Below are positions 13,473 through 25,144 of a stretch of DNA of 33,173 nt, one piece after another. The stretch covers positions 7,621 to 40,793 of the forward strand of contig JH720325.1 in assembly GCA_000231825.2 (NCBI GenBank). The letters run 5' to 3'. Numbering within the stretch: position 1 is the stretch's first letter; each line of letters begins with the position of its first letter. The position numbers and the translations under genes were made by a program. The notes beneath the pieces were generated by a model that ran no database searches, was not told the origin of the DNA, and saw nothing but the letters and a program-made list of their open reading frames with translations. The stretch comes from Tetrahymena elliotti 4EA (taxonomy: Eukaryota > Ciliophora > Oligohymenophorea > Hymenostomatida > Tetrahymenidae).

Positions 13473-13924
13473 AATTAAATATTAAAATATTGTAAATAGA
13501 TATATAAATTCATTTTTCTTATCACTTTTAGGTATTTCACTTTAATTCAACAATAAAATGTCCAAATTAATTGTATTTTCATAACCATTTTATATATGTT
13601 ATTAGATGGATTCAAAACAGTTAATTTAAAAAATGAATTCAAAGATAAATATTTTTACGGAAAAAATTTTGTATAAAATTATTTGAATATTTTTAAAAAT
13701 GAATTTTTCACCTATTAATTAATATTTAAGATAATGTTAAATGAAAAATATTTTAAAAATAAAAAACAATGTTGAAGAATTCTAAAATATAAAAGTATAA
13801 TTTATTTATTTGCTAAGAAAATATCTTGATAGAATATCTTACAAAAAATTCAAAAATTCAAAAGAAGTACCAATTGATAAACAAATAAAAAATATTAGAT
13901 ATAAAACATACTTAATTCAAGTAA
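13473..13924. other. Intergenic, AT-rich
   Basis: The spacer lies between two plus-strand genes. A short frame opens at an ATG at about 13736 but reaches TGA after 13 codons. Nothing else is visible. Confidence 0.6.
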
Positions 13925-15430
13925 ATGAAATAAAATATCTTTAAGTAATTTTATAAAGTAATAGATTAATAAGGTAAATTGTAAATTTAGCCAAAAGGTG
14001 ATGCAATATTACCATGTTAACTAATTTAAACTTCTTAATAGAGGTATTAAACTTTTTAAAAAAAGCAAAATCTATTTTTCATTTACTAGTTTAATAATGA
14101 TATTATATTTACAAAAACCAGTTATGATATTTCTGAAAATGAGTTTGAGTAAATCACATTATTTTTAGGTCATCTATTTTATTTGAACTCATTTACTTTG
14201 GATATTAGTTAATCATAAGAATTAATTGATTTTATATCATTTATATACCAATACTGCATTAATAATTACTATCATAAGTTATATGAAAATGTAGCTCATT
14301 TACTAATATTAATTCTAAACTAAAGCTTAGTATTTACAAAAAAGAACTTGCTTTAAATCCTTAGTGAAGAAAATATGTAGAATTACATATATTTCTTGAT
14401 CAAAAGATGGCTATAAAAAAAAAATTGTGTTTTTAACATGAAAATACAAGATTTAAAAAATAAAAAGAATAGTCCTTAAGAGCAAAAAGACTTTGAAGCA
14501 TTCTATGAAAAAAATAAGGAATAAACAATAATTATATCAATTAAATAATTTCCAAGTGATGAAAATATAAAGATCTATGAAAAGCTAACATTATTCCATA
14601 GCATATTTGAAGGTTCATTTGTTATTGGGTATTAATCTACCACAGAAGACCAACAATAATTAGAATTTAGATTCAATTGCCCTTTCACAGGGATTCTATT
14701 GTCTTTTATTCATAGTAATTACATATTATATTTACAGATATAAAATAAAGAAAAGTTTGAATAGCTTTCTGTAAAGATATAAAATTGGTTATTTAATTTA
14801 AAAAATAAAATTATTTATGGAAATGATTAAAAAGAATATGAATTTTACTTCAGCTAGATAACTAATCTAAAATCTAAATTAATAGAAGGAATAGATAGCT
14901 TCTGTGAAATTCTGAATTAAATGATAAAATTGAAGATAATTCATTTTTATAAGCGTCTTTTTGACAAAGAAAACTTAAAGATTTTTCCATTTATATTTTA
15001 TACTGAATTTCGAGAATAAATGTATTAATTTTATTCTGACGGTTCTTTCAACAAATGGGACATTTTAGTAAATTTAGTAGATAATATTGTTGTATCTAAA
15101 GATTTATTAATATAATTAAACATAAACTAAGAAAGATCAATTCTATTTGAAACTTAAAATGACCATTTAATATATAAATAAAAGTTTGAAAATTAAATAT
15201 GTTACTCCTACAGTAAAGTAAGTATTAAACAAGAAGACTTAATTTAAGAATAACCCTCCAGTCCTCCTAATAATAGTCAAAATATTAATTTAGATGGTAT
15301 TTTAAAATATTAAGAAATCACATAGGATGACTTATGTACAGAATGCAAAAAGCTCTTAGCTGATGTTTTTTTTTAAAATTTAAAAATTTGCTAAAGATGT
15401 TTGTATATTTAATTTACTTCATATATTTGA
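13925..15430 (+). CDS. CxxC-tail family protein, copy 1, 501 aa, intronless
   Basis: One open frame of 502 codons runs from ATG to TGA. The family is not one I recognise. Most of the protein is helical and rich in Lys, Asn, Gln, Phe and Ile. Segments shared with the next gene include LFLGHLFYLNSFTLD, MQNYIYFLIK, IKQFPSDENIKIYEKLTLFH and CPFTGILLSFIHSNYIL. The C-terminus is a compact cysteine module, C471-x2-C474-x14-C489-x2-C492, followed nine residues later by the terminal Ile. That spacing is typical of a zinc ribbon or treble-clef knuckle, so zinc binding is likely but inferred. No signal peptide or clear membrane segment is seen. The start was chosen because it aligns with the start of the next copy (MKQNIFKQFYKV against MQQNFNKKYYKV). 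It is the upstream member of three tandem relatives on the same strand. Function unknown. Confidence 0.82.
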
Positions 15431-15847
15431 ATCAATCAATCAATAAATTAATTCTTACATTTTAATGTTAATTTTTTTTTTTATTTATTTAATGTGTATA
15501 CTCTCATTTCATAAATTATTTTTATTTTAATCAAAAATTGTTTATCATTTTACATATAAATATTTTTATAATAGAATTTAATAAATAATATTTAAAATTA
15601 AAATTTATTTTACATTAAATAATTTTTCAAACAAATTTTTAATTTTAGGCTCTTTGAAATGTTTTATCATGAAATACAACAAAATCTTATAGTAATATAT
15701 TTTATTTTGAATTGATAATTAAAGGATAAAAAAATTGAAAATGTTTAAATACTGGAAATAGAACAAATAAATACCTGATAAAAAAATATTTCTAAAATCA
15801 AATTAATTCTAAAAAATATTGATTTTACATCTAATTTATCAGAAAAA
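15431..15847. other. Intergenic between tandem paralogues
   Basis: This is AT-rich DNA. The first bases after the stop (TGAATCAATCAAT) resemble those after the next copy's stop, so the duplication probably included some 3' flank. No gene is seen. Confidence 0.55.
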
Positions 15848-17261
15848 ATGTAATAAAATTTTAATAAAAAGTATTACAAAGTAACAAAAAATAAGGATAA
15901 ATTTGAACTTAAGCCTTTTCGTAATGTAATCTTAGAATATTAGGAGTAAAATTTCTTTACTTAATTAAAATAAATGGCATTAATATTTTCAATTGGCAGA
16001 TATGAAGATTGTATTATGTTTACAAAATTAAATACTGATATTAAACAATAGGAATTTGAGTTAATGGCTTTATTTTTAGGTCAGCTATTTTATCTAAACT
16101 CATTTGCTTTTGATAATAGCTAATAAGAGTTATTATTTCATTTCATAGAAAAAATACTTTAAAAATACATTAATATTTTCTACCATAGCTAATATAATTA
16201 AAAAGCTCATTTATTATTATTATTATTAACCTAGAGCTTAGTATTTACCAATTTGAACTTAGTTGATATCTTTCAGAAAGAAGATATGTAGAATTACATC
16301 TATCTTTTGATAAAAGAAGAGATTAAAAATAAAAATCAATCAGTTTTTAGTATGTAAGTACCAGATATAAATTTTTAAGTATTCTTTGAAGATAAAAACA
16401 AAGAATAAATTAAGATATTTATTAAATAATTTCCAAGCAATGAAAGTATAAAGATGTATGAAAAGCTTACTTTATTCCATAGTATATTTGAAGATTAATT
16501 TGTTATTGGCTACTAATCTAGCAAGGCTAATAGTTAAAAAAAAGATTTTGAATTTCGATTTTAATGTCCTTTTACTGGGATTTTATTATCTGTTATTCAT
16601 AACAATTACATACTATTCTTTCAATAAAAAGATAAAAAAAATTTTATTGAGCTTACTTCAAAGTTAAAAAATTGGTTAATTGAATTAAAAATTAAAATAA
16701 TTTAATAGAAAGAACTTCAGTTTTTTTCAACTAAATAACTAATCTAAAATCGAAATTTATTGATGGAATAAATCATTTTTATAGTATGCTTGATGAAATG
16801 ATAAAATTGATATTTACAAGCACTTTTTTGTCAAAGAAAACTTCCGAATTTTTCCATTTATCTTTTATACCTAATTTCAAGAATAACTGTTTAATTTTTA
16901 TTCTGATGGTTCTTTCAAAAAATGGGATAATCTAGTAGAATTAATAGATAAGATAGTTGATTCAAAAAACTTGTTAACTCAATTTAAAGTAAATGAGGAT
17001 CTAAAAGAAATATTCAAAAGTGAATTCGATGAATTAAAATGTTTGTATAAGTTTGGTAATTAAATGCGTTACAAATATGATGTAGAAAAGATATAAAATA
17101 GCTTTATATATTAAACTAATATTCTTATTTAATAAATTTCTTCACACATTTCAGAAAATGATATTTGTAAATACTGCTAAGAGCTTTAAGCTAATGTCTT
17201 TTTTACAGATCTAATAATTTGTTAAAGTTGCCTCATAATTAAATTTACTGAATATATTTGA
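15848..17261 (+). pseudogene. CxxC-tail family, copy 2, broken by two indels
   Basis: The frame opens at ATG 15848 and reads without TGA to 16799-16801 (317 codons). It aligns closely with the upstream copy throughout (for example LTLFHSIFEDQFVIGYQS). Two changes throw the frame off. A T run at 16721-16727 is one base shorter than the equivalent stretch of copy 1, and about 10 bases are missing near 16810 relative to copy 1. After both changes the homologous frame continues to TGA at 17259-17261 and still ends in the family tail C-x2-C-x14-C-x2-C plus TEYI. The second change is too large for a homopolymer sequencing error, so I favour a genuine recent pseudogene. A spliced gene using GT at 16720 would remove conserved sequence and still not repair the second break. 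The conserved tail suggests decay is recent. Confidence 0.75.
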
Positions 17262-17812
17262 ATTAATCAATTTCGTTTTAAAATACATATTTTACAAATA
17301 TATATAGATTTATTTTTTAATGAAAATTAATTTTATTTATCCCTTTATCTTTTTTTTAAGAATTATGTGTAAACATATTTTGCAAAATTTAAAAAGACAT
17401 TTTTTATGATTGTATTATGTATTATTATATAAAATTTTTTCTCGATTTGATAACATTATGAAAATGAATACATTTTCTATTATTTACATTCTTTCTTTAT
17501 TTAAAAAAAATTTACACGATTAAAGATAAAAATATTTTTTTAAATATCTTTATGAAATAAATAAATTTATCTTATGATTTCTGATTAGAGTTATGAGTGA
17601 GCTATTTTAGTTTTTGAATTTTTTTTAATTGTGAGAAAGTCAAGAATTTTATTTCAAATGAAAATCAAAAAGAATTTTGAGTGATTAGATTTTAGTATAT
17701 TTAGAAAGTTTGATAAATTAATATCTAAACAAAATCATATTCTAATTGTATTCTGACAAAATATTCTAAAGGCATTATTTTTAAGAGATAAATAAGATAC
17801 CCAAAAGATAAA
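17262..17812. other. Intergenic, AT-rich
   Basis: This spacer lies between the second and third members of the tandem family. It has long A and T runs, and I see no coding frame or structured element. Confidence 0.6.
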
Positions 17813-19566
17813 ATGGAGGATGAAAACACAAGATATAATCCTTACATGATCAATCAAGTAAATTATATTTCTAATATGCTATTTTGAATTATTTTTCAAA
17901 GGATTAATATAAAGATTGGTTCTTAATTTTTGAAGAGAAAACCATCAAAGGTGTCTAATACTATTATGAAGAAAAAATTGATTTATGCAAACAGTTGATA
18001 ACTTAAATTAGATTTTATAAATCTAAAGAACAATATAGAGTTGATAATTGTTATGATGAAGAAAAAAATCTTGATCAATCTGTTATTAACTTGGTCAGTT
18101 TAATAGAAATTATATTTTTGAACTTCATAATTAATGATGAAAAAGACTAATCCTCAAATCAAAAATTTATTAAATATATTAAGTATGGAGAAAATTTATT
18201 TAAAAATCTCCCAAAACTAATTTATTTGAGAAATGATTAAGTTGTAGAGAAAGAATATAAAAAATTATAAGAATATATTTAGAAAAAGCAAGACAAATTA
18301 GAAGAAATGAAATAGTATTTATAAATTTATATTGTTAATATTAATTTGCTAATGAAAAAGGATATATTCAGTCTTATACACCTCTAATATCTAATAAAAT
18401 ATCCAAGCTATTTTGTGAAATATTAAATGGCAACTCTTGAGTATTATATTTTCAAATAAGTTAACAAAAAAATTGAGATTAATAGATAAAATTTGTTACT
18501 CTTTAAAGAAAAATTCAATGCAAATATTGCTTATTAAATACTCTCATCAGACAATAAAATAACTCAATAATTTCGGAATTTCTAAGGTTCTTTATATTTT
18601 CAAATAAAATCTTCATCAGATAAACAAGATGTATAATATATTTGCTAAGATTTTCAGACAATTGTCAACAATCTTGTTCAAAATTACCTGAACAATATAG
18701 CAGATTAATTCAAAATAGATACTATTTGTAAAGAATTTGAGACTGAAAGTGGATAATGTGAATAATTTATAATTTAATGTATTCAAGGAATAAATCCAAT
18801 AGAAGCATGTCTAATCTTCTTTTTCTTAAAAATATTTAGTGAACCTTAAAATTCAGTTTAGAAATAAAACTATTTTAAACTTTTATATGATTGTTTAAAT
18901 GATACAAAAATTTATGAGTTGATAGAAGTAAAAAATTATGAGTAATTTGAAAGCAAAAAAAATTTTTAAATGAAAGATTTTATTCGTATAATTTAAAATC
19001 CAATCTTTACTCAAGATATCTCAAATCTTCTAAAAATAATTAAAAATTAATATTTTAGAATCTTAATGATTTAACTCTTCATTTTTTTTGTAAGAGAAAA
19101 TCAATTACATTTAATATTCTACTAAGCTTATAAAAAAGAAGAGCTCACATAAATCTTTACCATTTTAGCCTAAAAATTCTAAATAATTAATGATATTGAT
19201 AGTTCTTATACTAATAATCTTTAAAATTATATTGATTTAAATAAATCAAGATTCTTAATTTACTAGTAACCATAAACATAAATTTAAAATACTTAAAATT
19301 ACTTTATCTAAGTCTTACTCATTTAAAAGAATGTAAACCTCTAGTAACATTAGCAACCTTAATCAAATTAGTAACTTAACCAGAATTAGTAAGATTTGCT
19401 ACATTAACAACATTAGTAAAATTTATTATATTGGAAAAATTACTCATTTGAACCAAATTCCGAAAAAATTTGTACAGATTGTTAATAAACTTTAGCAACA
19501 GTTTTTTATGAAAATTTAATTTTTTGTGAGGCATGTTTATTATAGAAGTTTAATTCTTATATTTGA
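17813..19566 (+). CDS. CxxC-tail family protein, copy 3 (diverged), 569 aa, two exons
   Basis: Exon 1 is 17813-17857, followed by a 44-nt intron (17858-17901) and exon 2 at 17902-19566, ending in TGA. The joined frame is 570 codons. The body has drifted far from copies 1 and 2: it is helical, with a charged coiled-coil-like stretch at about residues 140-175 (KKLQEYIQKKQDKLEEMKQY) and a Gln/His-rich linker at about 480-515. The C-terminus keeps the family signature exactly: C539-x2-C542-x14-C557-x2-C560 and a final FNSYI. That shared tail, the similar size and the adjacent position are the reasons for placing it in the family. The cysteine module probably binds zinc. No enzymatic motif was seen and function is unknown. 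Confidence 0.78.
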
Positions 19567-20202
19567 TTTGATGTTGTAAACTTTATTATCAATTTAAATT
19601 CTTAAAATTCTTTTTCAAATAAAATTTAACTTAAATTCATTTTTTAAAAATTATAACCACAATTCCTTCAAAACAAAACTATTTCTCTTTTTTTTTTCAA
19701 TAAAAAAATTTTCACTTAATAGGTCAAAGGTCAAATTTTTATTATTTGGTCAACCTCTAATAGAAATTATAATCAAAGTAGAGGCAGTTAAAGTGATTAC
19801 TAAGAACTTTTGTAATTTTTTCATTTTAGAGATCTATTTTTTAATAAAAATAACTCTATTTTATATATTTTATACTTATTTTTTAATTTTTTTAAAAATG
19901 AACAAATAAAAATCTAAAAATTCTTTATGTTCTTTCTTTACTAAAACAGTTAAAAAATTCAAAAATAATTAAGCTTTTTTATTTTTATTTGGTGAATAAA
20001 GAAACAAGGTTTTGTTGAAAGTATAATTTGATTTGAATTTAATATTTTTTTGGTTTTTTTTGAGAAGAATAAATACTTGTAGATTCTGATCAACAAATAA
20101 GATAAGATTCTACATAAATTTGATTAATAAATTATCTAATTTTTTTTGTTTTTAATCATATAGATTCTAAAATTATAACTATAAATATCTTTCAAATTGA
20201 AT
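19567..20202. other. Intergenic, AT-rich
   Basis: A slightly more mixed patch lies at about 19720-19800, with three GGTCAA copies (19722, 19729, 19748). Spacing is irregular and I cannot assign a role. The rest is AT-rich with long T runs. Confidence 0.5.
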
Positions 20203-21731
20203 ATGAGTTTTATAAAAAAATATGTTGATAACATTATACAAGCAGCCATTTAACCAAATAAGTTAAATGGTTTACAACTAAATTAGTATTTTTAGGAAAA
20301 AAATGGAATAGTTTAGGTGAAAGCATATGATTAATATACAAATAGCTTATGTGGCTTTCATTCCTTATTTAATGCCTTTTGTATGGTTGACTACTTCATT
20401 CAAAACAAAGATGAATCAGGATTAGTTGTTCTAAACCAACCAGAGAGGTAGGTATGTTTTTGTTTCATTCTAAAAGAATCAAATTTTTTAAAATAATTAA
20501 TAGTTTTTGGAGTTTCTATTACTCTACCTACCGCTTTTTAGTTGATAATTATCCTAATAAACATGATCTTAAGTATTTAGATAATTTTGGACCATTGGAA
20601 AGAAGTCATCTAGAATTTTTCATTGAAGTAATAATAGATAGAATATAAATTTATATATGAGAACAAAAATATTTCCTAATAAAACTTATTTTAATCATTT
20701 TTATATTAGAAGAGTTAACTTTCTTTAGACAAAAAGCAATAATGTAGGCAAAAAAACATAGAGTTAATATTGTTTCCTTTTTATTATGGATTTGGTAATT
20801 AATTAATTTAATTGATTGGTTAGCTTATTCAAAAAATATACAAAAGGAATTGTTTAGTTAAGTGAAGACTAAGTTGATTAATTCAATCAGATTGTCAAAA
20901 TATTTAATTAGCAATAGAAAGACACTCTTGTTGTAATATTTACTGGAACTACTAATCACTGGATAACATATATTGCTCATAAAGATTTTGTTAATAATGA
21001 GAAAAAATTTTACTTTTTAGATTCTGCTAACTTGTCTTTAAATGATTTACTTGATGAAAACATAGAAGCCCTCCTCAATGAAATAGTATTAACATTTGTT
21101 ATTTTAATTTAATTTAAATTTTATTTTTATTTTGAAGGAGAACAAACAAAAGGAGAGGAATGTTTAAGATGATAAAAATAACAGAGAAAGCAACATGCAA
21201 ACAACAATTACTTCATTTAAAGATAGAAAGACTGTTTTGAATTTACTTAATAATGTATTCATTAACTTTAGATATATTTTATTTCTAACTCTATTTTGCT
21301 TAAAGTGCTTTTTAGAGAAAGTAAGACTTGAAGTTTATATGATTGAAAACTAATTCAAAGAAATGTTTGTTACTTTTACAGAATACTTCCCAAACTGGAG
21401 AGAATAGTTGGAAACATCTGTTTTTGATGGATTGCAAAACCAAGAAAATTAATTAAATGTAGAAATGCTTATAACTTTTATTAAGCATGAATACAGACCT
21501 TAGGTTATTGAGAATGATATATTAAAAGTAATGAGGAAATATTCTGAAGATTTTGAGAAATATTTTGATTAAAATTACGGGAAATTGATTATTTAATGGA
21601 TCAACCTAAATCAAGCAACCTTATAAAATATACATAATCAGGTTAAAGATGATTAAGATATTATTAATATGACAGATAAATACATTGTTGTCATCCAGGA
21701 AATCAAATTTCATTTAGAAAAATTTTGTTGA
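20203..21731 (+). CDS. Predicted papain-fold (Josephin-like?) cysteine peptidase, 434 aa, five exons
   Basis: Exons 20203-20447, 20504-20627, 20715-20794, 20824-21085 and 21138-21731 join in frame; the introns are 56, 87, 29 and 52 nt. The N-terminal half shows a plausible Cys-His-Asp triad in papain order: C50 in TNSLCGFHSLFNAF at the head of a helix, H195 in GTTNHWITYIAH, and D216 in FYFLDSAN after a beta-hairpin spacing. Josephin and related deubiquitinase folds have a similar CxxH helix, then His-Trp, then Asn/Asp one strand later, so a ubiquitin- or ubiquitin-like-directed peptidase is a reasonable guess, not a firm call. Residues about 240-434 are helical with no recognised domain. The acceptor of intron 2 (after ...TTAGAAGAG) and the 29-nt intron 3 were chosen to keep the frame and are the weakest joins. 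A further in-frame 51-nt stretch, 21255-21305, starts GT and ends AG and could be an unspotted intron. Confidence 0.6.
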
Positions 21732-22544
21732 ATCATAAAAATAATATGCTTTCAATACTCGATTAGTATCTGTTTTTTACCAACAATTAACAATTATATT
21801 AAGAATGTTTTTGATTTAATATTTTGTAATAATCCCCTTAAAATTAAGTTAAGAAGTAATTAGATAAGGTAAGTCAGGAGGTTTACAAGTTAAGTAAACT
21901 AAAATATTTACAACTATATATTATATCATAATTTAGTTAGTGGGCTATCATAGAATATTCATAAAATGCATTCAAAAAAAATCTTTAAAAAACAGAAAAT
22001 GAAGAGCTTAGTACATCATCAAAAATCTAAAAAACTATTTAAAATATTAATTTTATCATTTATTTGTAAAGGATTTTTGTCTTTTATAATGTTTGTGCGT
22101 CTCTGAATATTTATTATAGCCATAAAAACAACCAAGTTAAGGAAGATAAGCACTTATTGTTTTTAATATTATTTGTTGTTTTGTTCAACTTCAGAAAAAA
22201 TGAAGATAATTTTATTTTTTCAGAATTCAAATATTTTTTTATTAGAGTATTATAATTGTAATTATTAACACAAATTCTTTACATTTACTCTATCTTTGAG
22301 TTTAAGTTTGATTACTAATAATTCCCTTAAAAAATAATTCTTTTTCAATTCATATTACTTAAATTAACTTTTTAAACAAATTAAGTATTAGTCTATTAAA
22401 TTTAGAGCTTCCTGTTAATTTGTGGTACCCTTAATACTTTATAAACTTATCGGTTTAAGTCCAAAGATATATTAAAAATAAATAAAAGTCTTAACTTAAC
22501 AAATCTATCTTCCAACACAAAACTAATTTATCTTTAAAATAAAA
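21732..22544. other. Intergenic, AT-rich
   Basis: This spacer runs 813 bases. The plus strand has short open stretches with no homology I can see, and one patch near 22430-22470 has more G+C. No gene or repeat was identified. Confidence 0.55.
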
Positions 22545-24387
22545 ATGTCTAATCACTTTAGCAGAAGAAATAGTAAAATTCCAAGTAAGCATTTGTTACA
22601 GAAGCCTATGAAGATTTCATGGTTATTGAGTAAGAAAAAGAAATCTTCCGTAAAATTGTCAGTAGCTAATGTAGCAGCAATGAAGAAAGAAAGGAGTCTT
22701 TTGCTAAATAGATGGAACTTAAAAGAATAGAAATATAAGAGGTTCGTAAAGCTTCTTCTGTTTAAACTATATTCAGTATCATATGTAATATGATAGGTAG
22801 TTCTACTTTGGCCCTTCCTCCTAACATTCTAAAGGGAGGATTAATAATGAGTCTTATTCTCATGACTGTTATTGGATATTTTTCTTACAAGACCTGTAGT
22901 ATCATTATCTTATACCAAAAAAGAGGTGAGCTTGATTTATCCTAAGTAGTTTAATGTGTACTTGGTAAACATTTTTTCAAAACATAAGTTTAAATGTAAA
23001 TAAGTTTAAAATATTTTGTTTATTTATCAAAATTTAATGAAGATTTCATATTATTAACATTATTAGAAGTATTAAAATTAAAAAGATGAAGAATTTTTTT
23101 AAAAACTAGTTTTTCTGAAAAAATTTGAGTTTACTTTTGATTATTTTCAAAGCTTTTTTAAAGGAAAGAAAAAGCTTTTTTAATTAAAGAAAATTAAGAA
23201 TTGGTTTTCTTCATTTGATAAATATTCAATTAAATAGGAAAAAAATGGTGTAAATTATATTGTGTAACAAGCTGTTTGCTGCTATTTATTTTGGGAATAA
23301 TTTATTTTTTGATTATGAATAGATGCTTTTACCCAATAACTAAATACTTTTTTTACTTAGCAGGTAGCTCAAGCTAATCTGACTAATAAAGTATAGATTT
23401 TACCTAATGGTCTATATAGTATTAAGCTATGAATTATCATTCCTTGTTTTGCACTTTTCACCCTGAGAGATTTAACATTTATTATTAATATAAGAAAAGT
23501 GGGGGTTTTAGCCATTTTTGGTTATGAATTTTTTCTTATTGAAACTTTTATTGAAAACTTTATTAGTGCTAATGTTAGCTAATATTGGGATAAGATGACT
23601 TTTTTCTCTCCAAACTTTGCTATAGTTGCTGGGTCTTTTGCCATGGCCTTCTTTATTCATAATACTGTATGCTAGATTTTTTCAAGTAATGAGAAGTAAG
23701 AGAACAACTAAAGGGATCTAACAATAGGGTATGCTATTGGGTATTGCACTTATATCTTGGCTACTATATTTGGGAGTATTGGAATTATTGGTAGAATAGA
23801 AGATACCTCAAAAGCTACCATTATTATTGATTTTTATTCAACAACAGATTTTCTTCCTACGATTGTTGAATTCCTCTTTTTAATTAAACTTCTGACTGCA
23901 ATTCCAACAGCAAACTACATCTCAAGAACACAATTTTACAAGTTAATCTAAGAAGAACATCAACCTATTTCAAACACACAATTTTTTATATATAATACTG
24001 TTTTTTTGCTTAGCTTGTCTTACTGTACAAATCTTTTGTATAGATCCAAGTGTAATTATTGGTTTAAATGGCGCTATTTGTGGATTTTTAGTAATTTACA
24101 TCATTCTATTTGTATTAAGATCTAGATGCTAAGGAAATAAACATAAATCCACATTAATTGAAGAACTTGTTTGTGGAGAAGAGCTAACAAAATTTATTGA
24201 AAACCCTAATTTTAAATAAAGTTTAATCAGTTTTGTTCAAACAGAGCAACAAACATCATACATAGAATCAATCAAGATTAAAAGATATCGCAAAATGAAA
24301 ATCTTTGAAAAAATAGCATGGATTTTAGCCATCATTTTTGGACTTGGGCTTGCTGCTATCCAAGTTGTTAACATATTTTTAAAATGA
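22545..24387 (+). pseudogene. AAAP-type amino-acid transporter, copy 1, with three frameshifts
   Basis: This is a member of the amino acid/auxin permease family (SLC32/36/38-like, Aa_trans), a multi-pass membrane carrier. The hallmark first membrane segment reads QTIFSIICNMIGSSTLALPP, and later segments include NFAIVAGSFAMAFFIHN, GSIGIIGRI and AWILAIIFGLGLAAIQVV at the C-terminus before TGA. Exon 1 ends at 22964, an intron of 273 nt follows, and exon 2 starts at 23238. The neighbouring copy has its intron at the same codon. By alignment to that copy, the frame is displaced three times: near 22580-22600 (a net 7-base shortfall just after the start), near 23430 (ATGAATTAT), and at the seven-T run 24001-24007, where six Ts would restore alignment. 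The start ATG is supported by matching N-termini (MS...SKIP in both). Either a young pseudogene or, in part, assembly indels in duplicated sequence. Without repair no full-length carrier can be made. Confidence 0.78.
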
Positions 24388-25144
24388 ATGAATGAATAAA
24401 TATTTAAGTAAATAAATAATTTTGTGTATGAAAAATCAAATTAAAAACAATTACTATTTTTTTAATTCATTCAAAATCATTGAGATCTAAACCCCTAACC
24501 CTAGCCATCAGATAAATTTAAAATGGTTTTCTTTTATTTTCAAAAAATATTTGTCTAAAATTATAAATTTTTACTTTTAAAATGATAAATTTTAAAAATG
24601 AATAAAATGAATTTTTTTATGTTTTTTTAGATTAAGATAAAATCAATTTGGTAAAAAAAGTATTCAAAAAGAGAAATTTATGTCTAAAAATTCACACACA
24701 TTTGCTAAGTTAAAAAAAAATAAATTCTGCTTATGTAATAAATTGTAATATAAACAGTCTAAATACTACATTTATTTATTTTTTAAATATTGTTATCAAA
24801 TAAATCACTCAGTCATGTACTTATGAATTTTAACTTGGATATTAATATGATTTAAGATAAAAAATATTTGTTCAAATTTAATTATTTTACTTTGAAATGA
24901 AATAGAATTTTGGTAAATTTTTGTGAAGTTACTGACGAATATTGTAGAATCACTAACTAATTGCTAGTTTTTTCTATTAGTGATTTGCTTATTTTTTATT
25001 AGTTATAGTTATTTGTAGATTGCAAAAAAAAAGTTTTTATCATCAAAAAAAGTAATTTAAATACAAACAACAGAACTATCACAAAGATAATCTATAATTT
25101 TAATACAAAAAAGAATATCTAAAAGTAATAAAATCTTAAGGAGA
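24388..25144. other. Intergenic between transporter copies
   Basis: This is AT-rich except for a C-rich patch at 24490-24504 (AACCCCTAACCCTAG). No repeat array follows that patch and no gene is visible. Confidence 0.55.

Noticed and set aside
13736..13777. ATG upstream of the first CxxC-tail gene
   Set aside because: It runs into TGA after 13 codons, and the ATG at 13925 aligns with the start of the neighbouring copy.
16458..16667. A 69-codon standard-code ORF with membrane-like composition
   Set aside because: It overlaps, in another frame, the well-conserved part of the broken second copy of the CxxC-tail family.
22584..22600. A 17-nt GT...AG stretch that would repair the start of transporter copy 1 as a tiny intron
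   Set aside because: The sequence inside it aligns as coding with copy 2, so a small deletion explains the frame change better than so short an intron; it remains possible.
24490..24504. AACCCCTAACCCTAG, resembling telomeric repeats
   Set aside because: Only one and a half imperfect units, of a type that differs from the CCCCAA repeats of Tetrahymena-like ciliates, with coding sequence on both sides.
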